Positions 42,632-51,128 of a stretch of DNA of 64,000 bases are shown piece by piece. The DNA comes from JAALLB01 sp017643495. GTDB lineage: Bacteria > Pseudomonadota > Alphaproteobacteria > Rhizobiales > Rhizobiaceae. The stretch lies in assembly GCA_965216105.1 (NCBI GenBank), contig OZ244147.1:2666001-2730000 (forward strand). Direction: 5' to 3'. The translations under genes and the position numbers were made by a program. The notes under the pieces were generated by a model that had not been told where the DNA came from, searched no databases, and worked only from the letters and a program-made list of their open reading frames with translations. Within the stretch, counting starts at the first letter, position 1, and each line of letters begins with the position of its first letter.

Positions 42632-43567
42632 ATGAAAAACCTGACACTGAAACAGCTGAGATATTTTCTGGCACTGGCAGCTCACGGACACTTTGGCAGA
42701 GCGGCGGACGCAAGCGCCATTTCCCAGCCTGCATTGTCCATGCAGATCAAGGAACTGGAAGAGCAGTTCGGCACTCCACTCTTCGAACGTCATGCGCGCC
42801 AGATCAAGCTGACAGCATTTGGAGAGACCGTGGCAGAACGTGCCCGTAAAATTCTCCATTCTGTTGATGAACTTTCTGACCTTGCCCATTCTGCACAGTC
42901 CGGTCGACTAACTCGCTTGCGTATCGGCATTATTCCAACCGTTGCCCCCTATCTGCTTCCGACTTTCATAGGCAACCTGACTTTCAGGCACCCCGGTATA
43001 GATATTCACGTACGTGAAACCCTGACCGAACGTCTTGTTCGCGAACTGGGTGACGGGCAATTGGATATGGCAATTGTGGCACTACCGGTTTCTGAAACCA
43101 GCTTCACCGAGTTCCCCTTGTTTTCAGAAGAGTTTCTGTTGGTCAGACCGTTGGAAGACGCCGGAAAGCCCGTTCCCGGAAGCGATACGCTATCGCAAAT
43201 GAGGTTGCTGCTGCTGGAAGAAGGTCACTGTTTCCGTGACCAGGCCCTGGCATTCTGCAACCCTCGATCCGGTCTGCCAAAGGAAGGACTGGATGGCAGT
43301 TCACTTTCAACCCTGGTCCAGATGGTCGGTGCGGGAATTGGTGTGACGCTGGTACCGGAAATGGCTGTTGATATCGAAACAAGGACTGCTGATGTTTGCG
43401 TGTCGCGTTTCAAGGCTCCAAGGCCAAAACGCGTGATCGGCATGATCTGGCGAAAGACAAACCCGCTTGCAGACCAGTTTGTAGAGATTGCCGAGATTTT
43501 GAAACAGGCGGCTGACAAAAAAAGCAAACCCGGCCAAATGCATGACCGGGTTCGAATTGGTTCCTGA
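42632..43567 (+). CDS. oxyR: Peroxide-responsive LysR-type regulator OxyR
   Basis: A 311-aa LysR protein. The helix-turn-helix is near residues 18-50 (GHFGRAADASAISQPALSMQI). The redox pair is C200 and C209 (EEGHCFRDQALAFC), matching the C199/C208 pair of Escherichia coli OxyR. H2O2 forms the disulfide and the protein then activates katG. The divergent katG gene supports the call. The 3' end of the gene carries the terminator of the convergent chemoreceptor gene. Confidence 0.95.
   Translation: MKNLTLKQLRYFLALAAHGHFGRAADASAISQPALSMQIKELEEQFGTPLFERHARQIKLTAFGETVAERARKILHSVDELSDLAHSAQSGRLTRLRIGIIPTVAPYLLPTFIGNLTFRHPGIDIHVRETLTERLVRELGDGQLDMAIVALPVSETSFTEFPLFSEEFLLVRPLEDAGKPVPGSDTLSQMRLLLLEEGHCFRDQALAFCNPRSGLPKEGLDGSSLSTLVQMVGAGIGVTLVPEMAVDIETRTADVCVSRFKAPRPKRVIGMIWRKTNPLADQFVEIAEILKQAADKKSKPGQMHDRVRIGS
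43517..43552 (-). terminator. Chemoreceptor terminator embedded in the oxyR coding end
   Basis: Minus-strand RNA: AACCCGG, 12-nt loop, CCGGGTT, then TGCTTTTTTT. It starts 30 nt past the chemoreceptor stop, inside the last codons of oxyR, and reads as a terminator only in the chemoreceptor direction. Confidence 0.75.
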
Positions 43568-43581
43568 TTTTTTCAGGCAAT

Positions 43582-45444
43582 TCAGGCGGCTTTGTCTTCC
43601 AGCCCTGACTGCCCTTCTGCAACTGACGTCTTGTTGATAAGGAACTTCGCAATAAGACTGGCCAGTCTTTTGGAGTTTTTCTCAAGGCCCTGCATGACGG
43701 CATTTGCTTCTTCCGCCATTGCCGCATTCTGCTGGGTAACCTGGTCCATTTCATTAACGGCAGAATTGATGTCGTTAAGACCGATATTCTGCTCACGTGT
43801 TGCTGTGGCAATGGTACGGATATGCTCGTTGATCTTCGTTACCTGCTCGGAAATTCCGGTCAACACTTCACCAGTTTCATTTACCAGTTTCACGCCGCCT
43901 TCGACTTCGACCCCGGATTTGGTAATGAGGTTCTTGATATCCTTGGCAGCTTCAGCCGAACGCTGAGCAAGTTCCCGTACCTCTTGCGCAACAACGGCAA
44001 AACCGCGTCCCGCCTCACCTGCACGTGCCGCTTCAACGCCGGCATTCAATGCAAGCAGGTTTGTCTGGAAAGCAATCTCGTCAATCACATTGATGATGCT
44101 TGTGATTTCACCAGATGCTGCCTCAATGCGTGACATGGCCTCTACTGCGCTGGCAACAACCTTGCGGGAGTTTTCTGCGCTGCTTTGTGTTTCCTGAGCC
44201 ATTTCTGTAGCTTCCTCGGCACGATTTGCAGAGTCCTTGACTGTTGCGGTCAATTCCTCAAGTGCAGCAGATGTCTCCTCCAGAGATGCAGCCTGGCTTT
44301 CGGTACGTCGCGACAGGTCATCTGTAGCGGCACGCATCTCCTCTGAGCCAGAACGGATTTCAGTGGTCTCGTTTTTGAGGTCCGTCATTGTGGCATTCAG
44401 GTTTCGTACCGCATTGTTGAAATCATGGCGCAGTTTTTCCATGTCGTCACTGAACGGAGTATCAAGCGAAATTGAGAGATCGCCGTTACTCAGACGGCTC
44501 AAACCGTCCCCTATAGCATCCACGGCTTGCTGAAGCTTCTGGCTTTGCTCAGCTTTGGCATCCTCGTTCATGCGGCGCTCATTTTCAGTTTCCTGACGGT
44601 TCTTCTGAGCCTCGCTTTCAAGCTCAACCTTTTCCAAGGCACCGACACGAAATACTTCCAGGGATTCTGCAAGTTCACCAATTTCATTCTGATGATCACG
44701 GTACGGGATATCAATCTCATACTGCCCCTGAGACAAGGCACCTGCTGTCTTGGACAATGCAGGAATCGGCTTCAACACCTTGTTGGACAACCAGGACATC
44801 ACAACTACTGCAAAGGCCAGAATACACAATGCAGCGATACCGATCGTCCAGTATACTTCAGTTGCCTGGGCGTTGATTTCTTCAGACCTCACACCTGCAT
44901 AGAAAATGCCGACCGGCTTCCCGGCGGAGTTGAAGACAGGCTGATAAATTGTGTAGTAGGGAACCCCAAGAATAACAGCTTCGCCGCGGAAGGTCTTGCC
45001 TTGCATGATAACAGGGTAGACGGCCCCGTTCTGGCCAAGCTGGGTACCAACCGCGCGCTTGCCATCCGGCTTGACGATATTTGTTGTACGACGCCAGAAA
45101 TCCTTTGTTTCCTCATCCCACGCAAAAATCGTGGCAGTCTGGCCGGTCATGCGTCCCACTGTGTCGATCATCTCGTGAGTTGCAAATTCTGCAGGAATTT
45201 CCTCCATCACGATGCGGTCCACATTATCCGATTTCCAGGTCAGGTTCACATTGTCCAGATCGCGGCCGGCAATTGTGGACAAGGTCCTGAGGCTGGCATT
45301 CTGGCTTTGGACTGCCTGTTCTGCGATGCGGTCGGAAATATTGAGCGACAAGGCGATGGAGATGGCTGCAAGTGATACCATCAGGATAGCGGTCGTAATG
45401 GCCGTAACGGTTTTGACCAGCCCAAATCTTGCAAATATGTTCAT
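43582..45444 (-). CDS. Methyl-accepting chemotaxis protein with periplasmic Cache domain
   Basis: A 620-aa chemoreceptor. Membrane segment 1 is about residues 12-34, a single Cache-type periplasmic domain about 36-195 (GQTATIFAWDEETKDF; GVPYYTIYQPVFNSAGKPVGIFYAGV), membrane segment 2 about 199-218, then HAMP, a second HAMP-like segment near 305-350, and the signalling domain with the hairpin tip EIAFQTNLLALNAGVEAARA. No C-terminal CheR-binding pentapeptide is seen (ends GLEDKAA). The ligand is unknown; Cache domains of this sort often bind small carboxylates. Confidence 0.93.
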   Translation of the reverse strand: MNIFARFGLVKTVTAITTAILMVSLAAISIALSLNISDRIAEQAVQSQNASLRTLSTIAGRDLDNVNLTWKSDNVDRIVMEEIPAEFATHEMIDTVGRMTGQTATIFAWDEETKDFWRRTTNIVKPDGKRAVGTQLGQNGAVYPVIMQGKTFRGEAVILGVPYYTIYQPVFNSAGKPVGIFYAGVRSEEINAQATEVYWTIGIAALCILAFAVVVMSWLSNKVLKPIPALSKTAGALSQGQYEIDIPYRDHQNEIGELAESLEVFRVGALEKVELESEAQKNRQETENERRMNEDAKAEQSQKLQQAVDAIGDGLSRLSNGDLSISLDTPFSDDMEKLRHDFNNAVRNLNATMTDLKNETTEIRSGSEEMRAATDDLSRRTESQAASLEETSAALEELTATVKDSANRAEEATEMAQETQSSAENSRKVVASAVEAMSRIEAASGEITSIINVIDEIAFQTNLLALNAGVEAARAGEAGRGFAVVAQEVRELAQRSAEAAKDIKNLITKSGVEVEGGVKLVNETGEVLTGISEQVTKINEHIRTIATATREQNIGLNDINSAVNEMDQVTQQNAAMAEEANAVMQGLEKNSKRLASLIAKFLINKTSVAEGQSGLEDKAA

Positions 45445-45751
45445 GAGGTACTTTCCACGGTTGTTATCAATGGATGCGACAACTGTTTCGGAGTGTCTTC
45501 ATGACTGGTTCACCCTGGCCGACGCCATGTTGTACCACAGGACTTGATTGCTGCTGTTACAACATAGGTTCAATACTGAAAACGGCTTGAGCCCATCACA
45601 ATTATCTATACAAATCGCATTGTTGATAGACCAAAAAGCTTTATCGAAACTTACCGAGAAATGCCTGAAACAGGCTTGTTTGAGCCTTTTTGGCTCCACT
45701 CAAGACAGATCATTGCCATTCCAACTGCGTGTAAACTGTAGTGAAGACAAT
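45445..45751. other. Intergenic region upstream of the chemoreceptor
   Basis: A 307-bp gap between two minus-strand genes. A weak stem AGGCT/AGCCT with a T-run lies at 45672-45691 but points to the plus strand, where no gene ends. I see no credible coding region; the chemoreceptor promoter must lie here. Confidence 0.4.
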
Positions 45752-46960
45752 TCAACCGGCGGAGGCAGGTGCAAGTTTTGCCGTTGCAACTGGTTCGGAG
45801 CAGGACAGGCGAAGCACAAGATATCCGAGGATTGCCGAAGCAAAGGACCCCATCAGAACCCCCAGACGAACCTGATTGATGAGTTCTGCACTGTCAAATG
45901 CGAGGGTGCCAATGAACAGGCTCATCGTGAACCCGATGCCTGCCAGACAGCCGGCTCCATAAACCTGCATCCAGCCGAGATTTTCAGGCAAATTAGCCAA
46001 TCGGCACTTAACCGCCACGAAGGTAACCAAGAAAATGGCAATCTGGTTTCCGAAAAACAGCCCAAGTGCAACACCAAGAGGTACTGTCGCAGTCAGGTCA
46101 GAGAGTGAAAGGCTTGTCAGTTGCACCCCTGCATTGGCAAAGGCAAATACCGGCAGCACAAGGAATGCGACCCATGTATGCAAGCTGTGCTCCAGACGGC
46201 GCAAGGGTGACTGGTCCTGTTCGCTCCTGCCTTCCATGGGTATGGCGAGCGCCGTTACCACACCTGCAAGGGTGGCATGAACACCTGACTTCAAAACACA
46301 GACCCAGATAAACAGCCCGACAAGGGCATACGGGGTAATGGCTTTAACGCCGGAACGGTTGATCGCGATCAGGGCCGTAAATCCCGCCAGGGCAAGACCA
46401 AGCATTTCGACGGACAAGTTTTCTGTATAAAAAATAGCGATAATTGTTATCGCGCCGATATCATCGATTATGGCAAGCGCAAGCAGGAAAACCTTCAGTG
46501 AAACCGGGACACGGTTTCCCAGCAGGGCAAGTACGCCCAAGGCAAAGGCAATGTCTGTTGCAGAGGGAATTGCCCAGCCGCGCATTGTTGCGGGGTCTCC
46601 CCAATTGATAAACGAGTAAATCAGCGCCGGCCCTGCCATGCCTCCCAAAGCAGCCAGCAATGGAAGGGATGCTTTTCTCAGGGTGGAAAGTTCGCCTTGA
46701 AGGATTTCCCTTTTCATCTCCAAGCCGACAAGGAAAAAGAATACAGCCATTAGACCGTCATTGATCCAGAGCAACAATGGTTTGGCCAGTTCAAGAGATC
46801 CAATACGCAACTCAACCGGTGTTGAAAGCAGGCCAGAGTAAAGCGGACTGAACCAGGAGTTGTTTGCCAATAATGCAAGCGCAGCTGCAAACATCAAAAA
46901 GATGCCTGCTGATGTTTCCAACCTCAGAAAATGCTGCACGCGCCTGACAAGTCTTGCCAT
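45752..46960 (-). CDS. nhaA: Na+/H+ antiporter NhaA
   Basis: A 402-aa inner-membrane antiporter with about 12 membrane segments. Hallmarks: LMAVFFFLVGLEMKREI, WAIPSATDIAFALG, and the paired ion-binding Asp residues in LALAIIDDIGAITIIA. It exports Na+ (and Li+) in exchange for protons, controlling pH and sodium. A long structured leader lies upstream (47013-47060). Confidence 0.96.
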   Translation of the reverse strand: MARLVRRVQHFLRLETSAGIFLMFAAALALLANNSWFSPLYSGLLSTPVELRIGSLELAKPLLLWINDGLMAVFFFLVGLEMKREILQGELSTLRKASLPLLAALGGMAGPALIYSFINWGDPATMRGWAIPSATDIAFALGVLALLGNRVPVSLKVFLLALAIIDDIGAITIIAIFYTENLSVEMLGLALAGFTALIAINRSGVKAITPYALVGLFIWVCVLKSGVHATLAGVVTALAIPMEGRSEQDQSPLRRLEHSLHTWVAFLVLPVFAFANAGVQLTSLSLSDLTATVPLGVALGLFFGNQIAIFLVTFVAVKCRLANLPENLGWMQVYGAGCLAGIGFTMSLFIGTLAFDSAELINQVRLGVLMGSFASAILGYLVLRLSCSEPVATAKLAPASAG

Positions 46961-47012
46961 TGAGTATGAACCCTTGATCTTTGTGGATTTTTAATTTTGA
47001 GGAAGAAGAAAC

Positions 47013-47060
47013 CGGTTGGCCGCCGTGCAGTGAGGGGATGGGGATGACGGCAGCCAACCG
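47013..47060 (-). ncRNA. Structured nhaA leader hairpin, candidate ion-responsive riboswitch
   Basis: In the minus-strand (nhaA-sense) RNA, CGGUUGGC-U-GCCGU pairs with ACGGC-G-GCCAACCG to give a continuous 14-bp stem including one G-U pair; the same position is a C/A mismatch in the plus strand, so the structure belongs to the nhaA transcript. The loop is 20 nt and C-rich (CAUCCCCAUCCCC at its 5' side). It ends 52 nt before the nhaA start codon. nhaA-I and nhaA-II leader motifs are described as alkali-metal-ion riboswitch classes; whether this belongs to either needs a covariance-model search. The boundaries given cover only the hairpin. Confidence 0.55.
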
Positions 47061-47141
47061 ACTTGGAGCATTCAGCTTAATGATACAGCCGAATGCCCGG
47101 ATGCAGGAACAAACAGTCCGAAACTAACCGGACGCAAGCGT

Positions 47142-47342
47142 TCAACGCGTGGTTTTTCTGGCATGTAAGATGCCGGAGGTTTCCGGAACAATTTCTTCTT
47201 TTTGCGGAGTGACTGGATACATGAGGCCGGAAAAAGCGCCATTCCTTATCAGACCCTGCAAATGCGTTTGTTGCATCGTGGAGCGGTTGAACAGGAACGG
47301 ATGTGCAACGACCGGACTGCGTAGTTGTTTCACTTGTTTCAT
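47142..47342 (-). CDS. Possible small protein, unknown function
   Basis: A 66-codon frame, MKQVKQLRSPVVAHPFLF at the start, rich in basic and polar residues, without membrane segments or known motifs. Codon choice looks like that of the neighbours, but the ribosome site is poor. An inverted repeat lies 39 bp upstream. It may be a real small gene or chance; I do not recognise it. It occupies part of the 567-bp gap 46961-47527, whose only other visible elements are the nhaA leader hairpin and that repeat. Confidence 0.3.
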   Translation of the reverse strand: MKQVKQLRSPVVAHPFLFNRSTMQQTHLQGLIRNGAFSGLMYPVTPQKEEIVPETSGILHARKTTR

Positions 47343-47380
47343 GGTTCAACTCAATTGGCTTGTAAACTGCATAGATCATG

Positions 47381-47405
47381 ATCCCAAAATGTGCCTTTTT
47401 TGGGA
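47381..47405. repeat. Inverted repeat ATCCCAAAA/TTTTGGGAT
   Basis: Perfect 9-bp arms separated by 7 nt, located 39 bp upstream of the possible small gene at 47342. It may be an operator for a dimeric regulator. No known regulator motif is recognised. Confidence 0.5.
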
Positions 47406-47527
47406 TAATTCCAATTGAAAGAAATGATGCGATTGATAGGTTTTAGCTATTGTTTAATCGGACGGGTCATACAATGCCTAATCCTTGCAGAATCTGGCAT
47501 TACTGCACCAGTCGCGGGTTTTGAGCT

Positions 47528-49054
47528 TCAGACCTTTGAAAAGCTGCTATCTCTCCGCGAAAGCCGCGTGTACAGCCTTCTGAAAGGTGCGGTCTGGCTA
47601 AACAATAACAGGACATTCACCGCAAGAAGGATTGCAGCTCCCGGCCGGGTGACAAATATACTGAGATCACCATCGGAAATGAGGAGTGAGCGGCGGAAGG
47701 TTTCATCGAAAAGCCCGCCCAGAATTACACCGATTACCAGAGGTGCAATGGGATAGTGCATCAGGTTCATCAAATAGGCCACAAGTCCGACGCCAAACAT
47801 CAAAAACAGATCATTTACTCCACCGCCCACGCTGAAAGAGCCAATGGTTGTCAGTACCATTACCACCGGCAGGAAAACGGTTTTGGGTATTTGCAGAATG
47901 GTGATGAATATGCGGGCGGTAAATAGCCCCATCAGGAACATGGTAATTGACGCCATCACCAGAACCGCCACGATATGAACAACCAGCGCCGGATCAATGG
48001 TCGGGCCAGGTATCACATTGTTGATCTTGAGAGCCCCAAGAAGTGCTGCGGCAGGTGGCGACCCGGGAATACCCAACACCAGTAGTGGAATGAGAGCCCC
48101 ACCGATTGCCGCATTGTTTGCGGCTTCTGCCGATATCAATCCATCAACAGACCCGTGCCCAAACTGCTTGCTTTCGGGTGACGTGGTCTTTCCCACCCCG
48201 TAAGAAACCCAACCGGCTACATCTTCACCCACACCGGGGAGTGTCCCGACGCCGGTACCGATAGCCCCGCTTCTCAGAATAACCGGCATCCGCTTTGTAA
48301 CTTCAGCAAGTTGCGGGCGAATTCTCGTGACATCGGGGATTGTTCCAACATTAAGAGCCGATCTCATGCCATCCATGATCTGGGGAATGGCGAAAGCGCC
48401 CATGAGAACGGGAACCACCTGAAAGCCGGAATAAAGATAGGACCAATCGAAAACATAGCGCTCTTCCGACAAAATCGGATCAAGCCCCACCATGGCCATT
48501 GCCAATCCCGCCAAGCCTGACATCCAGCCCTTGATGACAAGGTCCCTGGACATGAGCGTTCCGGATAAAAGTATACCGAAGAGTGCAAGCAATGCCTTTT
48601 CAGGAGAGGCGATGTTTTGTGAGACCAGCAGCAACACCCAAACCAGAATAAGCAAGCACATGGTGCCGAACAATGTACCTATGAAAGACGCCGTTGTAGT
48701 AAGTCCCAATGCTTCCCCACCCCTGCCCTGCCTGGTGAGCGGATAACCATCCATTGCAGTTGCTGCAGACGCAGCAGTGCCCGGAATGTTAAGCAGAATG
48801 GAAGGATAAGAGCCTCCATAGATTGCCCCTACATAGGCACCAATCAAGGCAATCAATGCCTGATCCAGTGGAAACTTATTTCCAAAAAAGCCGGTCAGGA
48901 TTGTTACGGCAAGAGTTGCGGTCAGCCCCGGCAGTGCACCGAACACTATACCCAGAAACACAGCCGGAACCAGATAGAGATAGGTTACCGGATCAAGAGC
49001 AAGCGACACCAGCGAAACGCCGAATCCGGACAATTGGGTGATCACGAATTCCAT
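47528..49054 (-). CDS. Tripartite tricarboxylate transporter large permease (TctA family)
   Basis: A 508-aa TctA-family membrane protein with about 12 hydrophobic segments, GALPGLTATLAVTIL near the N-terminus and LLNIPGTAASAATAMDGYPL. It works with the small subunit and binding protein encoded upstream to import carboxylates with an ion gradient. The ATG at 49054 shares a base with the tctB-type stop (TGATG). Last gene of the transporter operon; no clear terminator follows. Confidence 0.93.
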   Translation of the reverse strand: MEFVITQLSGFGVSLVSLALDPVTYLYLVPAVFLGIVFGALPGLTATLAVTILTGFFGNKFPLDQALIALIGAYVGAIYGGSYPSILLNIPGTAASAATAMDGYPLTRQGRGGEALGLTTTASFIGTLFGTMCLLILVWVLLLVSQNIASPEKALLALFGILLSGTLMSRDLVIKGWMSGLAGLAMAMVGLDPILSEERYVFDWSYLYSGFQVVPVLMGAFAIPQIMDGMRSALNVGTIPDVTRIRPQLAEVTKRMPVILRSGAIGTGVGTLPGVGEDVAGWVSYGVGKTTSPESKQFGHGSVDGLISAEAANNAAIGGALIPLLVLGIPGSPPAAALLGALKINNVIPGPTIDPALVVHIVAVLVMASITMFLMGLFTARIFITILQIPKTVFLPVVMVLTTIGSFSVGGGVNDLFLMFGVGLVAYLMNLMHYPIAPLVIGVILGGLFDETFRRSLLISDGDLSIFVTRPGAAILLAVNVLLLFSQTAPFRRLYTRLSRRDSSFSKV

Positions 49055-49815
49055 CAACGTTTCCCCTGCCAGAGCGGCCGCAAGGTGACATAGTAGTGAT
49101 ACTCGATTTTCGAGAATACCAGACCTGTTCGGTTGGGAACATTCTGACGAAAACCAAAAGCCATTGCACAGACCAGGATCAAGGGAGCCATGACTGCAAC
49201 AACAGGGGTAACCCTTACGACACGGGACAAGCTTTCTGCCCGGTATTCCGTCAGTATCATGATGGTGGTCAGCAGCAAGAATGCGAACAATGTGATCCAG
49301 TCATCATCATGCGGCTTGGCCCATTCCGAAACAGGGAAATTCATGATCAATGCGTAGGCACCAGTCATTGAGACAACACCCGCACCGACCAGCATGGCCC
49401 TTTGGTCTTCGTTGTGAAACCCCCAGATAAGGCTGGTAATCATCAGGGCCGAGGAGAGGATGAAATCCACCCTTGGTACAAGTGCAAAAATATAAATGAA
49501 CAGAATGAGCGCGATGCAAAACACCCTGAACAACTCTTGGCCGCTATAGCCTATTCCGATCATGGAGAGTGCGTGGGCGGCCCCACCATCACGGATCGAG
49601 ATAACCAGCAATGTGACGGCCAGAATGAATAATGCTGCGAAGATTCCATAAGGTACGAGAGCAGCAGAATTGTACCAATCCGCAGCATCAACTCCTGCTA
49701 CGCTTGTCTTAAGAAATGGTATGTCCGTTGTCTTGTACAAAAAGAACAGACTAACCGTAATCAATACGAGCGATGCCCAGAAATCACGCGCCCTGAGGAT
49801 TGTCTTGTCTTCCAT
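49054..49815 (-). CDS. Tripartite tricarboxylate transporter small permease (TctB family)
   Basis: A 253-aa protein with about seven hydrophobic segments (FWASLVLITVSLFFLY; VFCIALILFIYIFALVP), larger than the roughly 150-aa classical TctB. The extra C-terminal part after WITLFAFLLLTTIMI adds membrane segments. ATG 49815 with AGG 8 nt upstream is preferred over the upstream TTG. Confidence 0.85.
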   Translation of the reverse strand: MEDKTILRARDFWASLVLITVSLFFLYKTTDIPFLKTSVAGVDAADWYNSAALVPYGIFAALFILAVTLLVISIRDGGAAHALSMIGIGYSGQELFRVFCIALILFIYIFALVPRVDFILSSALMITSLIWGFHNEDQRAMLVGAGVVSMTGAYALIMNFPVSEWAKPHDDDWITLFAFLLLTTIMILTEYRAESLSRVVRVTPVVAVMAPLILVCAMAFGFRQNVPNRTGLVFSKIEYHYYVTLRPLWQGKR

Positions 49816-49839
49816 GGCCAATACCTGCCCAACCGCATA

Positions 49840-49860
49840 CCGGCCGGAAAGCCCGGCCGG
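49840..49860 (-). terminator. GC-rich hairpin between the binding-protein and small-permease genes
   Basis: CCGGCCGG-AAAGC-CCGGCCGG forms an 8-bp stem 33 nt after the binding-protein stop. No U-tract follows, so it probably lowers or stabilises expression across the operon, favouring the binding protein. Confidence 0.5.
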
Positions 49861-49893
49861 AGACTGCGTGTTTTGTTTAATGCCTGACGGCCT

Positions 49894-50901
49894 TCACGGC
49901 TTTGCTATGTCGAGCGTTGCGGGATCAACCTTGGCTGCACCAAGTTCCCAAAGCGTCCAGGCAAATGTGCTTTCAAGCTTCGAGAAAATTGCGGAGGCCT
50001 CGGCACCGGATTTACCCGAGATGTCATAGTTGTTGGACTTCGCCCATTCAGCGACGACATCCGATGCAATGGCTTTGTTGAAGGCATCGGTCAATGCTGC
50101 CTTGGCGTCATCAGGGGCTGATGCATGAACCGCAAACCCTATTGCCTGTTTCAAGGGCAAATACTTGTCCAGTCCATCAAACGAGTTGAAAGCAGACGGT
50201 ATCGTGACGTCACCAAATTTTGCGTCCTCCGGTGTCAACATTGCCAATGGCTTGAGTTTGCCACCTTCGATCAGGGGGGCCTGTTCAGCCAGTGACGTGA
50301 CCACAAGATCGACTTCACCGGCGATGGCAGCCTCCTGACCAGGTGCCGATCCCTTGTAGGGGACAAACTTGAACTTGGCGCCGGAACCGTTCTCGATAGC
50401 CAGCAGATTGAGGTGGTGGATCGAACCTGAACCCGATGCGGCGGCCGGAATCGTACCGGGTTTCTCCTTGGCTGCATTCACCAGGTCTTCGATTGTATTG
50501 TATGGGGAATCGGCTGGTACTGAAATCAGATCCGGCGAACCGCCCACTATAAAGGGATGCCAGAAAGAAAACTTTTTGTCCCAGCCACCCTGGACAGCGG
50601 CAGTGACGTTGGATTCGGAAAGGCCAACCAGTGTGTAGCCGTCATCAGGCTGGTTCATCACATAGACCATGCCGTTGGACCCGGCGACACCGCCCGTCTG
50701 GTTGATCACGGATATACCCACTGGCAAATGCTTTTCCATTTCCGCCATGATCATGCGGTTGATTGTATCGGTACCACCACCGGCACCCCACACAACGGCA
50801 GTAGTGATATCCCTAAACGGGTATTCCTGCGCGGATGCATATGATCCAGCAGAAAGAGCAACGGCAGCTGCTGTTGCAAGCTTCAAGAATGTGCGCCTCA
50901 T
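49894..50901 (-). CDS. Tripartite tricarboxylate transporter substrate-binding protein (TctC/Bug family)
   Basis: A 335-aa periplasmic receptor. Signal peptide MRRTFLKLATAAAVALSAG to ASA, then YPFRDITTAVVWGAGGGTD and INQTGGVAGSNG, the two loops that bind carboxylates in Bug proteins. First gene of the transporter operon, divergent from the isopropylmalate-dehydrogenase-like gene, with which it probably shares regulation by the GntR protein. The ligand is likely a di- or tricarboxylate. Confidence 0.92.
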   Translation of the reverse strand: MRRTFLKLATAAAVALSAGSYASAQEYPFRDITTAVVWGAGGGTDTINRMIMAEMEKHLPVGISVINQTGGVAGSNGMVYVMNQPDDGYTLVGLSESNVTAAVQGGWDKKFSFWHPFIVGGSPDLISVPADSPYNTIEDLVNAAKEKPGTIPAAASGSGSIHHLNLLAIENGSGAKFKFVPYKGSAPGQEAAIAGEVDLVVTSLAEQAPLIEGGKLKPLAMLTPEDAKFGDVTIPSAFNSFDGLDKYLPLKQAIGFAVHASAPDDAKAALTDAFNKAIASDVVAEWAKSNNYDISGKSGAEASAIFSKLESTFAWTLWELGAAKVDPATLDIAKP

Positions 50902-50937
50902 GATTTTCCTCCCTGTAACGCGACTTAACTCACGAAA

Positions 50938-50951
50938 TTACGTATACATTA
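50938..50951. promoter_or_regulatory. GTATAC-centred candidate GntR operator
   Basis: TTACGTATACATTA is a near-palindrome around GTATAC, a core seen in operators of FCD-type GntR regulators. It lies in the 227-bp divergent gap between the transporter and dehydrogenase operons. The link to the nearby GntR gene is inferred. Confidence 0.4.
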
Positions 50952-51128
50952 AAAAATTAGTTGTCAAACGCATTATTGCGATCTATGGAAATGGGAGGAA
51001 TTTGGGTGACAAGACTTTGTGTCTGGGCCGGAATATAACGAAAATAACGACCCCGAATGGCTTTGCGGGCAGGCTTGCTTCCTGCTGGCTTTCAAGGGGC
51101 GGACATTAGTGCGGAGACAGGCGAGATC

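Noticed and set aside
42584..42889. 101-aa minus-strand frame at the oxyR start
   Set aside because: Antisense to the OxyR DNA-binding domain; no independent evidence.
45672..45691. Plus-strand terminator-like hairpin
   Set aside because: The stem is only 5 bp and no plus-strand gene ends nearby.
45499..45699. 66-aa minus-strand frame upstream of the chemoreceptor
   Set aside because: No ribosome site and runs into the chemoreceptor promoter region; composition not protein-like.
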